The notes beneath the pieces were generated by a model. That model was given only the letters and a program-made list of their open reading frames with translations. It was not told the DNA's origin and did not search any database. From contig NZ_JOAP01000046.1 of the NCBI RefSeq assembly GCF_000720475.1, positions 1-57,143 on the forward strand: a stretch of DNA of 57,143 bases, written 5' to 3'. The stretch comes from Streptomyces aureocirculatus (GTDB lineage: Bacteria > Actinomycetota > Actinomycetes > Streptomycetales > Streptomycetaceae). Position 1 is the stretch's first letter. Each line of letters opens with the position of its first letter. Below are positions 15,323 to 24,023 of this stretch, one piece after another. The translations under genes were made by a program, and so were the position numbers.

Positions 15323-16648
15323 ATGGGTGCTGCTGCGATCGATGTGGGCCTCCATGTCGACGGTGACCTGGCGGGGTACAAGCTGGACGACGGCTCCCCG
15401 ATCTATGCAGGTCGGCAGACTCGTGTCTTCTTGAAGGACGTGCGTCCTGACCTCAGATCTCGACCCCTGGTTCCGGACGAGGTGTTCGACTCGCTTAGCG
15501 CGAACTCGACGCAGCCCTGCACGGTCATCTTGTGCGCACATGGCCACATGGCGAGCATGAAGCCGAGGGACTTCCGCTACTTGGAGGACTGCGTCTACTG
15601 CCTCGGCAAGCGAGTCTGGCCGGGTTTCAATGATCTTGAGACGCTGCATCCCGACTTCGTCGCGACGCACTGGATCCACGAGAAGAACGAACTCGACCCG
15701 GGCCTGCTTGCTCCGAAGTCACATCAGAAGGTGTGGCTCCGGTGCGAGCAGGGTCACGAGTCGAAGGTGACGTTGGCGACCCGGTTCACTACATGGAGCA
15801 AGGGCGTCTTCATCTGCCGCCGCTGCCAGGGTCTGAACAGGGCGCTGCGCGCGGAGAAGACGTTCCGGTCCGAGTATCCGGAGCTGGCGCTCGAATGGGG
15901 CCCCACCAATGAGCGTAAAGCATACGAGGTGACGCCGAAGTCCTGTCTCACTGTCGGTTGGATCTGTGTTAGGGGACACGAATGGCGTGAGGCCGTCGCA
16001 GCTCGTGTGGTGAATGGGACTGGATGTCCGTACTGCTCTGGACATCGTGTCCTGGCCGGCTTCAACGACCTGGTGGCGGTCTCGCCCAAGGTCGCGGCGC
16101 AGTGGCATCCGGACAACGGGCTCAGCCAGGCCGAAGTGACCGTCGGGTCGAACATCCGAGTTCTGTGGCTCTGTCCCGAGGGCCACGAGTGGGAAGCCCA
16201 GGTCAACTATCGCAACCGCAACGGCTGTCCGAGGTGCGTCCGTACCCAGGTCTCGTTGGTGGAGCGATTGCTCTGGGCGCGTGTGGCGGAGCGGATCCCG
16301 GGCGTCGGAGTCGATGTCGTCGTGGACGACGCGCTCGATCAGAGGAACCGCCCCGCGCGTTGCGATGCGGCTCTGCCTCAGTGCCGCGCGGTTCTCGAGT
16401 ACGACGGCCAGTACTGGCGCCGGGACCGACTGACGCGCGATCGGGCGACCACCGATGCGCTGCTGCGTGCGGGCTGGTCGGTGATCCGCGTTCCGGAAGA
16501 CGGCTTGCCTCTACTCGACATCGACGATGCCGGCCTCTTCCAGATCCAGACCCCTGTGTGGCGCACGCCGACAGATGAGGCCCTCGCTCTATGTCCTGGC
16601 CGATCGCGTCGTGCACATCTTGACCACTATCCAGAGCTCCGCTGCTGA
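15323..16648 (+). CDS. Four-zinc-ribbon (DUF4379-like) protein with Vsr/DUF559-type nuclease domain
   Basis: A 441-residue protein. Four treble-clef zinc ribbons follow one another: CAHGHM...CVYC from residue 71, CEQGHE...CRRC from about 141, CVRGHEW...CPYC from about 215, CPEGHEW...CPRC from about 284. The linkers repeat the pattern GFNDL..P..A..W. The C-terminus (about 320-415) has VLEYDGQYWRRDRLTRDRAT and ALLRAGWSVIRVPEDGLP, the E-D-x-D...L-x-x-x-G-[WY]-x-V-[IL]-R-V layout of Vsr/DUF559-like restriction-endonuclease folds. ATG 15323 is eight bases from GGAGG. It sits 24 bases before the topoisomerase gene, so a DNA-processing, transfer or defence role is plausible; cleavage activity is unproven. 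Confidence 0.8.
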   Translation: MGAAAIDVGLHVDGDLAGYKLDDGSPIYAGRQTRVFLKDVRPDLRSRPLVPDEVFDSLSANSTQPCTVILCAHGHMASMKPRDFRYLEDCVYCLGKRVWPGFNDLETLHPDFVATHWIHEKNELDPGLLAPKSHQKVWLRCEQGHESKVTLATRFTTWSKGVFICRRCQGLNRALRAEKTFRSEYPELALEWGPTNERKAYEVTPKSCLTVGWICVRGHEWREAVAARVVNGTGCPYCSGHRVLAGFNDLVAVSPKVAAQWHPDNGLSQAEVTVGSNIRVLWLCPEGHEWEAQVNYRNRNGCPRCVRTQVSLVERLLWARVAERIPGVGVDVVVDDALDQRNRPARCDAALPQCRAVLEYDGQYWRRDRLTRDRATTDALLRAGWSVIRVPEDGLPLLDIDDAGLFQIQTPVWRTPTDEALALCPGRSRRAHLDHYPELRC

Positions 16649-16672
16649 GCAGACGAATACGAAGGAGACGAA

Positions 16673-19060
16673 ATGACTGTGGGATTACTTACGGAGAAGC
16701 CTTCGGCGGCAAGGGCGTTCAGCAAGGCGCTCGGAGGGGACACCGGGACCTACAACGGCGAGAGCTACGTGATCACGCATGCTCTTGGGCACCTCTATGA
16801 GCTCGACAAGCCGGAGAACCAGCTCATTGGCGCGACATCTGACGAGCAGGGCGCGATGCGGTTCTGGAGCATCGACAATCTGCCGTGGGACCTGAGTCGG
16901 TTTGAGTGGAAGTACGTCCAGATGGACAAGGTCGGGCAGGTGGTCAATGACATCCGCTCGAAGCTCTCCAAGTGCGACGAGATCGTAGTGGCCACGGATG
17001 TGGATCCGTCCGGTGAGGGTGGTCTGATCGCGGTCTCGGTGCTGAAGGCGCTGGGGCTCGACAAGAAGAAGATCTCGCGGATGTACTTCACCGACGAGGC
17101 CGCTGTGTCGCTGCAGAATGCGTTCACCTCACGCAAGGTCATCCCGGACCTGAATCAGTTCGACGAGTACAGGAAGGCTTCCTTTCGTTCGGCACTGGAC
17201 TTCGCCAGCATCCAGTTCACGAGGATCGCCTCTGTTCTCGCCCGCCAGTCTGGCCAGGACCTCGTGCTGCGCCAGGGCCGACTCAAGTCGGCGATGGTCT
17301 CTCTTGTCGGCGACCAGCAGAAGGCCTACGACGCGTACGTCAAGAAGCCGTTCTTCCAGAACCGCTTCCGTGACGAGAACGACGTCATGTACACGAACCA
17401 TGATGAGCCGCGGTTCGACCAGAAGGGCCAGGTGCCGCAGCAGTACGGCCCCTCCGCTGTCGTCCTGGACGGCAAGGCGGGCAAGAAGACCGCGCCGCCG
17501 AAGCTGCTCGACCTCGCTTCTTTGTCCTCGATGCTCGTCGGCAAGGGCGTGAAGGCGAACCTCACGCTCTCGACCTACCAGAAGATGTACGAGGGCCAGG
17601 TCGTCTCGTACCCGCGCACGGAAGATAAGACGATCACGCCTGAACAGTTCAAGGACCTCGCACCACTGGTCGACAAGATCGCCGCCGTGGTCGGCGTCGA
17701 CCCTGGGCTTCTGACGCACCGCCAGCCTCGTTTCACGCACGTGAAGCCCCAGGGCGCGCACGGCGCGAACCGTCCGGGTCCTCAGGTGCCCTCGTCACTG
17801 GACGAGGTCGAGCACAAGTACGGCAAGGCCGGACGGCTCATCTTCGAGATGCTCGCGAAAAACTACCTGGCCATGCTCGCCGAGGACTATCTCTACGAAC
17901 AGCAGAAGGGCCACGTGGAGAAGTACCCGGACTACGTCGGCATCGCCAACGTGCCCAAGAGCCCCGGCTGGCGGGCCGTGTTCGATCCGGACGCCGGCGA
18001 CGACACGGCCGAGGGTGACGAGAACGAGTCCAGCAAGGGTCTGGGCCAGACCGCGGAGCCGTTCATCTTCGAGGGCGCGAACAAGCGCCCCGAGCACCCG
18101 ACGATGAAGTGGCTGATGAAGCAGCTGGAGAAGCGCGACGTGGGCACGGGCGCGACCCGCACCTCGACATATTCGGAGGTCACCAATGGCAAGGCGAAGT
18201 ATCCGCTGCTGACCGAGAAGGGTCGAAAGCTCAGGCTGGCGCAGGCCGGCGAGATGAGCTGGCGGCTCCTGCCGGGCACGCGCATCGGCGACCTCGGGCT
18301 CACTGAGAAGGTCTACGCCGACATGCGCGACATCGCCGCCGGGACGGCGACCGCCGAGGAGCGCCTGGCCGTCGTCGCCGACTGGGTGCGCGAGGACATT
18401 GCCACGATGACGAAGAACGCCGTGTCCATGCGCGCCGAGCTGGGCCTGAAGGAGCAGGTGGTCACCGCCCGCGCCGAGGGCGTGTGGCAGGCCGCTCCGG
18501 GCGGCCCGAAGAAGGTCGCCTTCAAGAAGATCTGGTCGGGCCACGAGTTCAGCGTTGACGAGGTGGCGAAGCTGCTTGCGGGCGAGACGATCTCGTTCGA
18601 GGCCACGAACAAGGCGGGCAAGTCCTACACGGCCGCCGGAGCGCTCGGCGTCGGCGACTACAAGGGCCGCACGTTCGTCGGGTTCCAGCTGGAGGTGCCC
18701 GACAAGCCGACGAAGTGGTCCGGCCGGACGTTCACGCCGGCGGAGGTCACGGCGCTCCTCGCGGGCCAGGCGCTGGAGATCGACGACTTCAGGAGCGCGA
18801 GGACCGGCGGTAAGACCTTCGGCTGCAAGGTCAGATGGAACGCGAAGACCAAGAAGATCGTCCCCGACTTCGGCTCTGGCGACGAGCCGCCGCGGTCCTG
18901 GTGCCAGGTGACCTTCACCGATGCGCAGCGCAAGGACCTGGCAGCCGGCAAGACCATCCAGTGCACGGGGTTCGTCTCGTCGAAGGGCAAGACGTTTGAT
19001 GCCGCCGTGTCCTGGAAGGAAGAGGGCGGCAAGAAGAAGATCGTGCCGTTGTTCGGCTGA
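16673..19060 (+). CDS. topB: Type IA DNA topoisomerase (topoisomerase III, TopB-like)
   Basis: A 795-residue ATP-independent topoisomerase that would relax and decatenate single-stranded regions, as plasmid-encoded TopB/TraE enzymes do during conjugation. The Toprim domain begins TEKPSAARAFSKAL and carries ATDVDPSGEGG with Asp109 and Asp111 as metal ligands; the active-site tyrosine is Tyr313 in SYPRTEDK; GATRTSTY is present downstream. The C-terminus (about 625-795) has three Toprim-C-terminal repeats ending in conserved GGKTFGCKVRW and SKGKTFDAAVSW motifs. ATG 16673 follows GAAGGAG. It probably shares a transcript with the zinc-ribbon nuclease-like gene. Confidence 0.93.
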   Translation: MTVGLLTEKPSAARAFSKALGGDTGTYNGESYVITHALGHLYELDKPENQLIGATSDEQGAMRFWSIDNLPWDLSRFEWKYVQMDKVGQVVNDIRSKLSKCDEIVVATDVDPSGEGGLIAVSVLKALGLDKKKISRMYFTDEAAVSLQNAFTSRKVIPDLNQFDEYRKASFRSALDFASIQFTRIASVLARQSGQDLVLRQGRLKSAMVSLVGDQQKAYDAYVKKPFFQNRFRDENDVMYTNHDEPRFDQKGQVPQQYGPSAVVLDGKAGKKTAPPKLLDLASLSSMLVGKGVKANLTLSTYQKMYEGQVVSYPRTEDKTITPEQFKDLAPLVDKIAAVVGVDPGLLTHRQPRFTHVKPQGAHGANRPGPQVPSSLDEVEHKYGKAGRLIFEMLAKNYLAMLAEDYLYEQQKGHVEKYPDYVGIANVPKSPGWRAVFDPDAGDDTAEGDENESSKGLGQTAEPFIFEGANKRPEHPTMKWLMKQLEKRDVGTGATRTSTYSEVTNGKAKYPLLTEKGRKLRLAQAGEMSWRLLPGTRIGDLGLTEKVYADMRDIAAGTATAEERLAVVADWVREDIATMTKNAVSMRAELGLKEQVVTARAEGVWQAAPGGPKKVAFKKIWSGHEFSVDEVAKLLAGETISFEATNKAGKSYTAAGALGVGDYKGRTFVGFQLEVPDKPTKWSGRTFTPAEVTALLAGQALEIDDFRSARTGGKTFGCKVRWNAKTKKIVPDFGSGDEPPRSWCQVTFTDAQRKDLAAGKTIQCTGFVSSKGKTFDAAVSWKEEGGKKKIVPLFG

Positions 19061-19137
19061 TGCCCGGACAGGCGCTGACGAGCAGCAGCGCGTCACGGAC
19101 CTCGGGACCCGCTGCTGCCTGGCGGGGGCTGGTGTGA

Positions 19138-19267
19138 CTGGTCGACGTAGTTGTCACCGAGGACGCTCAGCGACCTGCGCATTCACCTCGCGTTGGTCTC
19201 GCTATCTGCCACCAGTTGGTCGAGCTAGTTGTCACCAGCCCCGTCTGGTCACGCTGGATGTCACCGG
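19138..19267 (+). repeat. Imperfect direct repeats TGGTCGAnnTAGTTGTCACC
   Basis: Copies at 19138-19157 (TGGTCGACGTAGTTGTCACC) and 19214-19233 (TGGTCGAGCTAGTTGTCACC) differ at two positions. A weaker third copy, TGGTCACGCTGGATGTCACC, is at 19247-19266. They fill the gap after the topoisomerase gene. They could be protein-binding repeats, part of an origin or the end of a vanished IS. Confidence 0.45.
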
Positions 19268-19450
19268 CTGAAGTAGAGAACCGGGCTGCTCAGGGTGATT
19301 GCGCTTCTCCGACATCGCGGTCTCGATCGCCGCGCGCCGCGATGGTCGCGGTCCTCGGGAAGGACAGCCGTGGCCAGGCGGACGGTGACTTGACGAGCGT
19401 GGGCCGGTCAGGGTCGACATGCACCCACCGTTCCCCGCGTCCGACCAGGA
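19232..19450 (-). pseudogene. Degraded gene fragment
   Basis: On the minus strand one frame reads GERWVHVDPDRPTLVKSPSA and WPRLSFPRTATIAARG (about 19330-19440), and another continues RAAIETAMSEKRNHPEQPGS to VTRRGW and a stop at 19232. Neither has a start codon in context. It looks like the 3' part of a decayed gene, perhaps from a lost mobile element, since it ends within the direct repeats. Confidence 0.35.
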
Positions 19451-19517
19451 CTCTCACGCCCGCTACTGGTCTTCGACCTCGGCGGCCTCAAGATTTGAAC
19501 GGAGTTGACGGTCCTGC

Positions 19518-19952
19518 GTGGCAGAATCCGATGACATGACAGCCGTTGTTCCCACACCCGCCAAGAGACGACGATGGTGTCCCACCCCGACGAAGTTGAA
19601 GCACTTCAACGAGGCGTGGGCGCAGATCGCAGCGGCTGAGCAGGCAGCGAAGTACGGAGGAACATTCCAGGCGTACCGCTGTGGGTGCGGGTGGTGGCAC
19701 ACGCGCGACCGTAGGAAGGTGCGGGCCAAGGACAAGGCACGTGAGACCCGAAGCGCACGCAGGCGCCGGTCCAAGCGTGGTGAGCCGCCGCCTTTCCAGT
19801 GGCGTGTGGCGCACCGCGAGCAGGAGAAGGCAGAGCGGGCGCGGAGGAAGAACCGCCGTCGAAAGCGCGCGGCCGAGCTTCCCCTGCGTGTCTGGGAGGA
19901 TGACGGCGGCGCCTGCATCTGGCTATTCCTCTACAACGACAGCAACGAGTAG
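19518..19952 (+). CDS. Small very basic protein with CxCxWWH motif
   Basis: A 144-residue protein from GTG 19518. It contains YRCGCGWWHTRDRR near residue 54 and a long Arg/Lys-rich helical stretch (residues 65-125), suggesting nucleic-acid binding. The short Cys/His cluster resembles a zinc knuckle with ligands missing. No known family. It is isolated between a repeat region and another small zinc protein. Confidence 0.6.
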   Translation: MAESDDMTAVVPTPAKRRRWCPTPTKLKHFNEAWAQIAAAEQAAKYGGTFQAYRCGCGWWHTRDRRKVRAKDKARETRSARRRRSKRGEPPPFQWRVAHREQEKAERARRKNRRRKRAAELPLRVWEDDGGACIWLFLYNDSNE

Positions 19953-20142
19953 CGAGAGGCAGCCGCAGGACAACAGCTCGTCGTCCTTCTGCAGAGATGC
20001 TCAGAGGATCTTGCGCACCACATCGACCAGCAGGTCCAGGGCCAGTGACAGGTATCGCGCCCAGGTGCCGACTATCTCGCCCAGTCACAGTCGGGTGCAA
20101 GAGAGGCGCGGACGGATTCGACTGTCAGTGGCCCGCGCGACC

Positions 20143-20562
20143 ATGGCGTCCATGACACCGGAACCCTCCCGCTCCGCTGCCGTGCGGCAGATCCCCGTCT
20201 GGGCCACCACCGTGGGGCCCGGATGGGCCGCTCTGCTCGACCGGCTGCACCACGGCCTGCTGGCCCTGGACGCCGACTACCGGATCGAGTCGTTCGGCAC
20301 GAAGTTCGGCGGCCTACGCGCTACCGTCGCCGACCGCTTCATCGAGGGCGAATTCGATGGGGAGTTCGCCGACCGGGCCACCGCACTGACCGACGCCGCC
20401 GAGACGGACTCGGAGCACACTTGTGAAGCCTGCGGTGAGCCCGGCCGTATCCGCCTGCGCGGCGACGGGCCGCGGGTATGGATGCAGGCCAGCTGCGGCA
20501 ACTGCCGCGTCCCTGCCTTCTCCCGATCTGCTTCGCCACCCGGGGCCAGCGGCCCAACGTGA
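20143..20562 (+). CDS. Streptomyces-type conserved hypothetical zinc protein
   Basis: A 139-residue protein with the segment VGPGWAALLDRLHHGLLALD, then YRIESFGTKFGGLRATVADR, an Asp/Glu-rich helix and CEACGEPGRIRLRGDG. I recognise this arrangement (PGW..LL..LH..L......KFGGLR, then CE.CG) as a widespread uncharacterised Streptomyces protein. The normal CxxCG pair near the C-terminus is seen as SCGNCRVP, after which the tail SRSASPPGASGPT looks atypical. Start ATG 20143 lacks a strong site; ATG 20152 is an alternative. Confidence 0.65.
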   Translation: MASMTPEPSRSAAVRQIPVWATTVGPGWAALLDRLHHGLLALDADYRIESFGTKFGGLRATVADRFIEGEFDGEFADRATALTDAAETDSEHTCEACGEPGRIRLRGDGPRVWMQASCGNCRVPAFSRSASPPGASGPT

Positions 20563-20620
20563 AAGGGCGACGTCGCATCCGCAGCCAGCGGCTGGCCCGG
20601 TGGGAAAAAGGTAGGCGTGT

Positions 20621-20778
20621 TCACTCCGGGGTCGTCTGTTCGCGGTTCTTGCGCTCCTTGTACTTGCGGATTAGTTGCCAGGGGCAGGGGTTGCAGGCCA
20701 TGTCACAGCGGGCACCGTCCAGGAAGGCGCTCTTGGTATCGCCGCAGTGATCGTGCTCCGTGGCGAAGTCGTTCAGGC
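20621..20778 (-). pseudogene. 3' remnant of a zinc-binding protein gene
   Basis: The minus strand reads LNDFATEHDHCGDTKSAFLD, then GARCDMACNPCPWQLIRKY and KERKNREQTTPE, ending at 20621-20623, with strong codon bias and a dense His/Cys pattern (HDHC, CDMACNPC). No start codon or ribosome binding site exists upstream and the coding signal ends near 20778, so the 5' end is missing. Confidence 0.45.
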
Positions 20779-21504
20779 AGCGCGGCCTTGGTGTCGCGAG
20801 CGTAGATGCGCGGGATGACGGTGACCAGGCCCTAAGCGGGCGGCCAGAGGGCCCCTCGGGCGCGGGCAGTTGGGAGGACCCCGGGCCGGAGCCAGGTGCC
20901 GACGCTGACGACCGCGCTGGGCGTCAGCCACGGCGGCACCTTGCGAGCGTCGACCGATGCATCCGGATGCTGGGCCGAACGTGGTGCGAGGCGGAACTGC
21001 CCACGGACGAGCAGGCGCCCGGCCCCTGAATGCCGGAGTGGGCCCCGACGTGGTGCTGGCCCACGAGGCACTGGCGATCCCGGGGCTTCTGCAGCGGTCC
21101 GGCGACGGCCGTGGCTGGCACCCTGACGATTTGACGCACGGGCACGAGGCGCAGCGGGGTGCACACCGAAAGGGTGCACGCTTGTTCCGGCCACGGAGAC
21201 GCTGTACGTCGCCGGGCACTACCACTTCCGTCACTCACAGCGGACCGTGCTCGATGGGATTGCGGTGCGTGCGTCAGGAGATCCTCGACCGGGACGGCTC
21301 GACTGATGCGCTAACGGTGCTCGCCAGGACGACGTTGTCCCGAGCTTCGAGGCCGTAGCGATGGGCTGAGCGCCTCTGCTCCCGTGGCGCGACTGATCTG
21401 TCAGCCGCTCAGACGACTCCTGACGACTCGACCACGCTAGTCCACGCCATCGGACATCGCCACTCAAATACCTTTCGCCTCTGATTTGAATGACCTACCT
21501 GAGA
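20779..21504. other. No intact gene; scattered coding-like fragments
   Basis: About 730 bases without a credible gene. Plus-strand fragments such as GVGPDVVLAHEALAIPG (about 21030-21090) and TLYVAGHYHFRHSQRTVL (about 21200-21255) lie in different frames and lack starts, as expected of decayed DNA. The last 30 bases become AT-rich and lead into the next promoter. Confidence 0.4.
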
Positions 21505-21510
21505 TAGGAT
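21505..21510 (+). promoter_or_regulatory. Candidate -10 element TAGGAT
   Basis: The third TAGGAT, 85 bases before the PrgI-like gene, with TTGAAT at 21486-21491 upstream. The 13-base separation is shorter than a normal -35/-10 spacing, so TTGAAT may not be the -35 box. It probably starts the type IV secretion operon. Confidence 0.4.
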
Positions 21511-21594
21511 GCCATCTACGCAACTTCACACATGACAGCTTTTCGATAGAGCGAACAATGACCATTGCGGTCGCAGGGGGGAGATGAGAGATTC

Positions 21595-22494
21595 ATGGCG
21601 AAACTGTCTTATAAGGTGCCGAGTTCGCTGAACAGGAGCTTCCTCGACCACGAGATCACGCTGAGCAAGGGAGGTTGGGCGGCCAAGCCCTCCCCGATCA
21701 AGCAGCTGCTCTTCTTCGGCGGCGGCATCCTCGCCCTGCTGTGGTTCAGCACGTCGACGTTTGTCGCGAGTTCGGGACCGGTGGCCATCACGTTCTTCGC
21801 CCTCTGGGGACTGGCAACGATCGCCTACTTCGGCGGGCTGGTGAAGACGAAGGAGCTGCGCATCATGCGTGTGCCGGTCTTCCTGGCGTACCTGCCCCGG
21901 AAGGCCCGTCACGTCTTTACGCGCCGCAGCTCGAACCCCACGGACTTCTACTCGATCGTCGGCATCGACGGGATCGACGAGGACGGGCTGATCCGCTTCT
22001 CCGATGGCGGTGAAGGCCGGGTCTACCTGGTCGTCGGCTCGGCGAGCTATCTGCTCTTCGACGAGGACCGGGGCGGGATCCTCGATCGGGTCGACACCTT
22101 CTGGCGCAAGGTCGAGACGGCCTGCGAGCACAGCTTCATCACGACGAAAGAGCCGCAGCGGGTCTACCACCAGGTGGCGAACCTGGAACGGCGCAACCAG
22201 GCCCTGCAGGTCCGCGATCCGGATCTGATCGAGCTGCAGAACGAGCAGTACGACATTCTCACGCGGCACGTGGGCGGGAAGTTCACTTCAATTCACCAGT
22301 ACCTGCTGCTTAAGGGTAAGAACGCCGACGCACTGCGCAAGGGGCACCAGGTCCTCCAGGCCGAGGTCGGCGGCTCGACTCTGATGATCAAGGAAGCCAC
22401 GATGCTCGACCGCGGGGAAGCCCTGTCGATGCTCCGGGTTTTCTACCAGGGCATCGACGACGAACTGCTCGTTCTCGAGGCGTCGCTGAACTGA
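21595..22494 (+). CDS. PrgI/VirB3-like type IV secretion membrane protein
   Basis: A 299-residue protein. Two adjacent transmembrane helices occupy about residues 35-83 (LLFFGGGILALLWFSTSTFV, then AITFFALWGLATIAYFGG). The soluble domain that follows has YSIVGIDGIDEDGLIRFSDG, helices and a YQGIDDELLVLEA tail. In Gram-positive conjugation systems, small two-helix PrgI/VirB3 proteins precede the VirB4 ATPase gene, the order seen here once the intervening IS110 is ignored. ATG 21595 has GGGGGGAGA upstream. Sequence identity to the family is inferred from topology and context. Confidence 0.6.
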   Translation: MAKLSYKVPSSLNRSFLDHEITLSKGGWAAKPSPIKQLLFFGGGILALLWFSTSTFVASSGPVAITFFALWGLATIAYFGGLVKTKELRIMRVPVFLAYLPRKARHVFTRRSSNPTDFYSIVGIDGIDEDGLIRFSDGGEGRVYLVVGSASYLLFDEDRGGILDRVDTFWRKVETACEHSFITTKEPQRVYHQVANLERRNQALQVRDPDLIELQNEQYDILTRHVGGKFTSIHQYLLLKGKNADALRKGHQVLQAEVGGSTLMIKEATMLDRGEALSMLRVFYQGIDDELLVLEASLN

Positions 22495-22539
22495 CCAGCG
22501 CCAGGCCGACCGCCACGACAAGGAACGAACGGATTCCCA

Positions 22540-23995
22540 ATGAAGTTGTCAAGCCCGGTTGGTGACTTGCTGTGAGCGGGTCAGCCCAGAGCGACAGGGT
22601 TCGGCGGCGCGGCGACCTCGAAGGTGCGACCATCACGTATGAGGGCCCACAGGACGTTGAGACAACGGCGGGCAAGAGCAATGACGGCCTGCCGGTGGCC
22701 CTTGCCCTCCGCTCTCTTTCGGTCGTAGAAGGCCTTCGACGTGGGGCAGCACCTGGCGGCGACCATGGCGGACATGTAGAAGACCCGCAGCAGGCGTCGG
22801 CAGTAGCGTCGTGGTCGGCGCATGTTGCCGCTGATACGTCCGGAGTCTTTGGGGACCGGGGCCAGTCCGGCGACGCCGGCGAGGCGATCGGAGCTGCCGA
22901 AGACGCTCATGTCGCCGCCGGTGTGGGCGATGAACTCGGCGCCCAGGACGGGGCCGATGCCGAGCATGCTCAGGATGACCTCAGCGTGTGGGTGGTCGCG
23001 AAACCGGCCCTCGATCAGGGCGTCGGTCTCGGCGATCTCCTCATCGAGGGCCATCACCTCCCTCGCGAGCTTGGCCACCACGGCGGCGGCCAGCTTCTCC
23101 CCGGCGACGGCGGTGTGCTGGGCCTCGGCGGCGGCCACCGCGGTGGCCGCGATGAGCTGGTAGTTGCGGACCTTGCGGTTCTTCAGCCAGGTCGAGAGCC
23201 GGTTCTTGCCGATGCGCCGGAGGGCTTCCGGGGTCTGGTAGTGGGTCAGCAGGATGAGGGCCGCCTTGGACGTCTTGTAGTCGAAGGCTCGTTCCAGGGC
23301 GGGGAAGTACTCCAGCATCTGGGCCCGCAGTCGGTTGATCGCCCTGGTGCGGTCGGCGGCCAGGTCCAGGCGGCGCGATGTCAGGATGCGCAGGTCGACG
23401 GCGATGTCGTCGCCCCGGCGCATCGTCTGGAGGTCGCGGCGCATGCGTGCCTGGTCGGCGATGACGTAGGCGTCCTTGGCGTCGGTCTTGCCATCGCCCC
23501 GGTAGGAGCCGGAGGCGTGGTGGACGGTGCGGCCGGGGATGTAGAGGACCTGCTGCCCGTTGTCTGTCAGCAGCGCGATCATCAGCGCGGCCCCGCCGGC
23601 GTTGAGGTCGATCGCCCAGGTCACCGGCTCCCCGTGGCTCAACTCCAGCACGTCGCTTATCAGTTTGAGCAGCGCAGTCTCGTAGTTGGCGACCCGTTGC
23701 GACAGCCTCCGCTTGCCATCGGTGTCGATCACCACGCAGTGATGCTCGGCCTTGCCCGCGTCCGTACCAGCCCACAGTTCGGGCACGGCCACCTCCGAAG
23801 TCGTTCCTTTACTGGTCCCAGCAGACGACCTCGCCAGCGTGTCCTTACCAAGCGATCTTGCCGCGCGCATCCCAATGAGTGGTCGAGTCGTCGCGGGATG
23901 CCGGGCGACCAATCCGTTCGAGCCACCACAAGGCAGGAGAACACAAACCACATCCGGCATCCCTGGGCCTCCCGATCCTACGAGTGACCGGAATC
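22540..23995 (-). mobile_element. IS110-family insertion sequence
   Basis: A single transposase gene with about 210 bases of non-coding DNA on its 5' side, inserted between the PrgI-like and VirB4-like genes. IS110 elements lack terminal inverted repeats, so ends are estimated from the flanking genes: 22494 is the upstream stop and the VirB4 ribosome binding site is near 24011. In IS110-group elements the 5' non-coding end carries the bridge RNA that guides insertion; the 23787-23995 stretch is the right size and place. Confidence 0.65.
22581..23786 (-). CDS. IS110-family transposase (DEDD recombinase)
   Basis: A 401-residue transposase, normal length for the family. The N-terminal RuvC-like DEDD domain starts WAGTDAGKAEHHCVVIDTDG and includes SYRGDGKTDAKDAYVIADQA. 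The C-terminal Tnp-20-like domain contains ILSMLGIGPVLGAEFIAHTG, then the nucleophile region FGSSDRLAGVAGLAPVPKDS, and ends with a conserved RRLLRVFYMSAMVAA helix. GTG 23786, five bases from GGAGG, is preferred over starts further upstream. It appears intact. Confidence 0.93.
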   Translation of the reverse strand: MPELWAGTDAGKAEHHCVVIDTDGKRRLSQRVANYETALLKLISDVLELSHGEPVTWAIDLNAGGAALMIALLTDNGQQVLYIPGRTVHHASGSYRGDGKTDAKDAYVIADQARMRRDLQTMRRGDDIAVDLRILTSRRLDLAADRTRAINRLRAQMLEYFPALERAFDYKTSKAALILLTHYQTPEALRRIGKNRLSTWLKNRKVRNYQLIAATAVAAAEAQHTAVAGEKLAAAVVAKLAREVMALDEEIAETDALIEGRFRDHPHAEVILSMLGIGPVLGAEFIAHTGGDMSVFGSSDRLAGVAGLAPVPKDSGRISGNMRRPRRYCRRLLRVFYMSAMVAARCCPTSKAFYDRKRAEGKGHRQAVIALARRCLNVLWALIRDGRTFEVAAPPNPVALG

Positions 23996-24023
23996 AACCC
24001 ACCAACAACGTAAGGAGGACACC

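Noticed and set aside
21565..21594. A ten-residue longer start for the PrgI-like gene
   Set aside because: ATG 21595 has a better placed G-rich ribosome binding site and begins a typical protein N-terminus.
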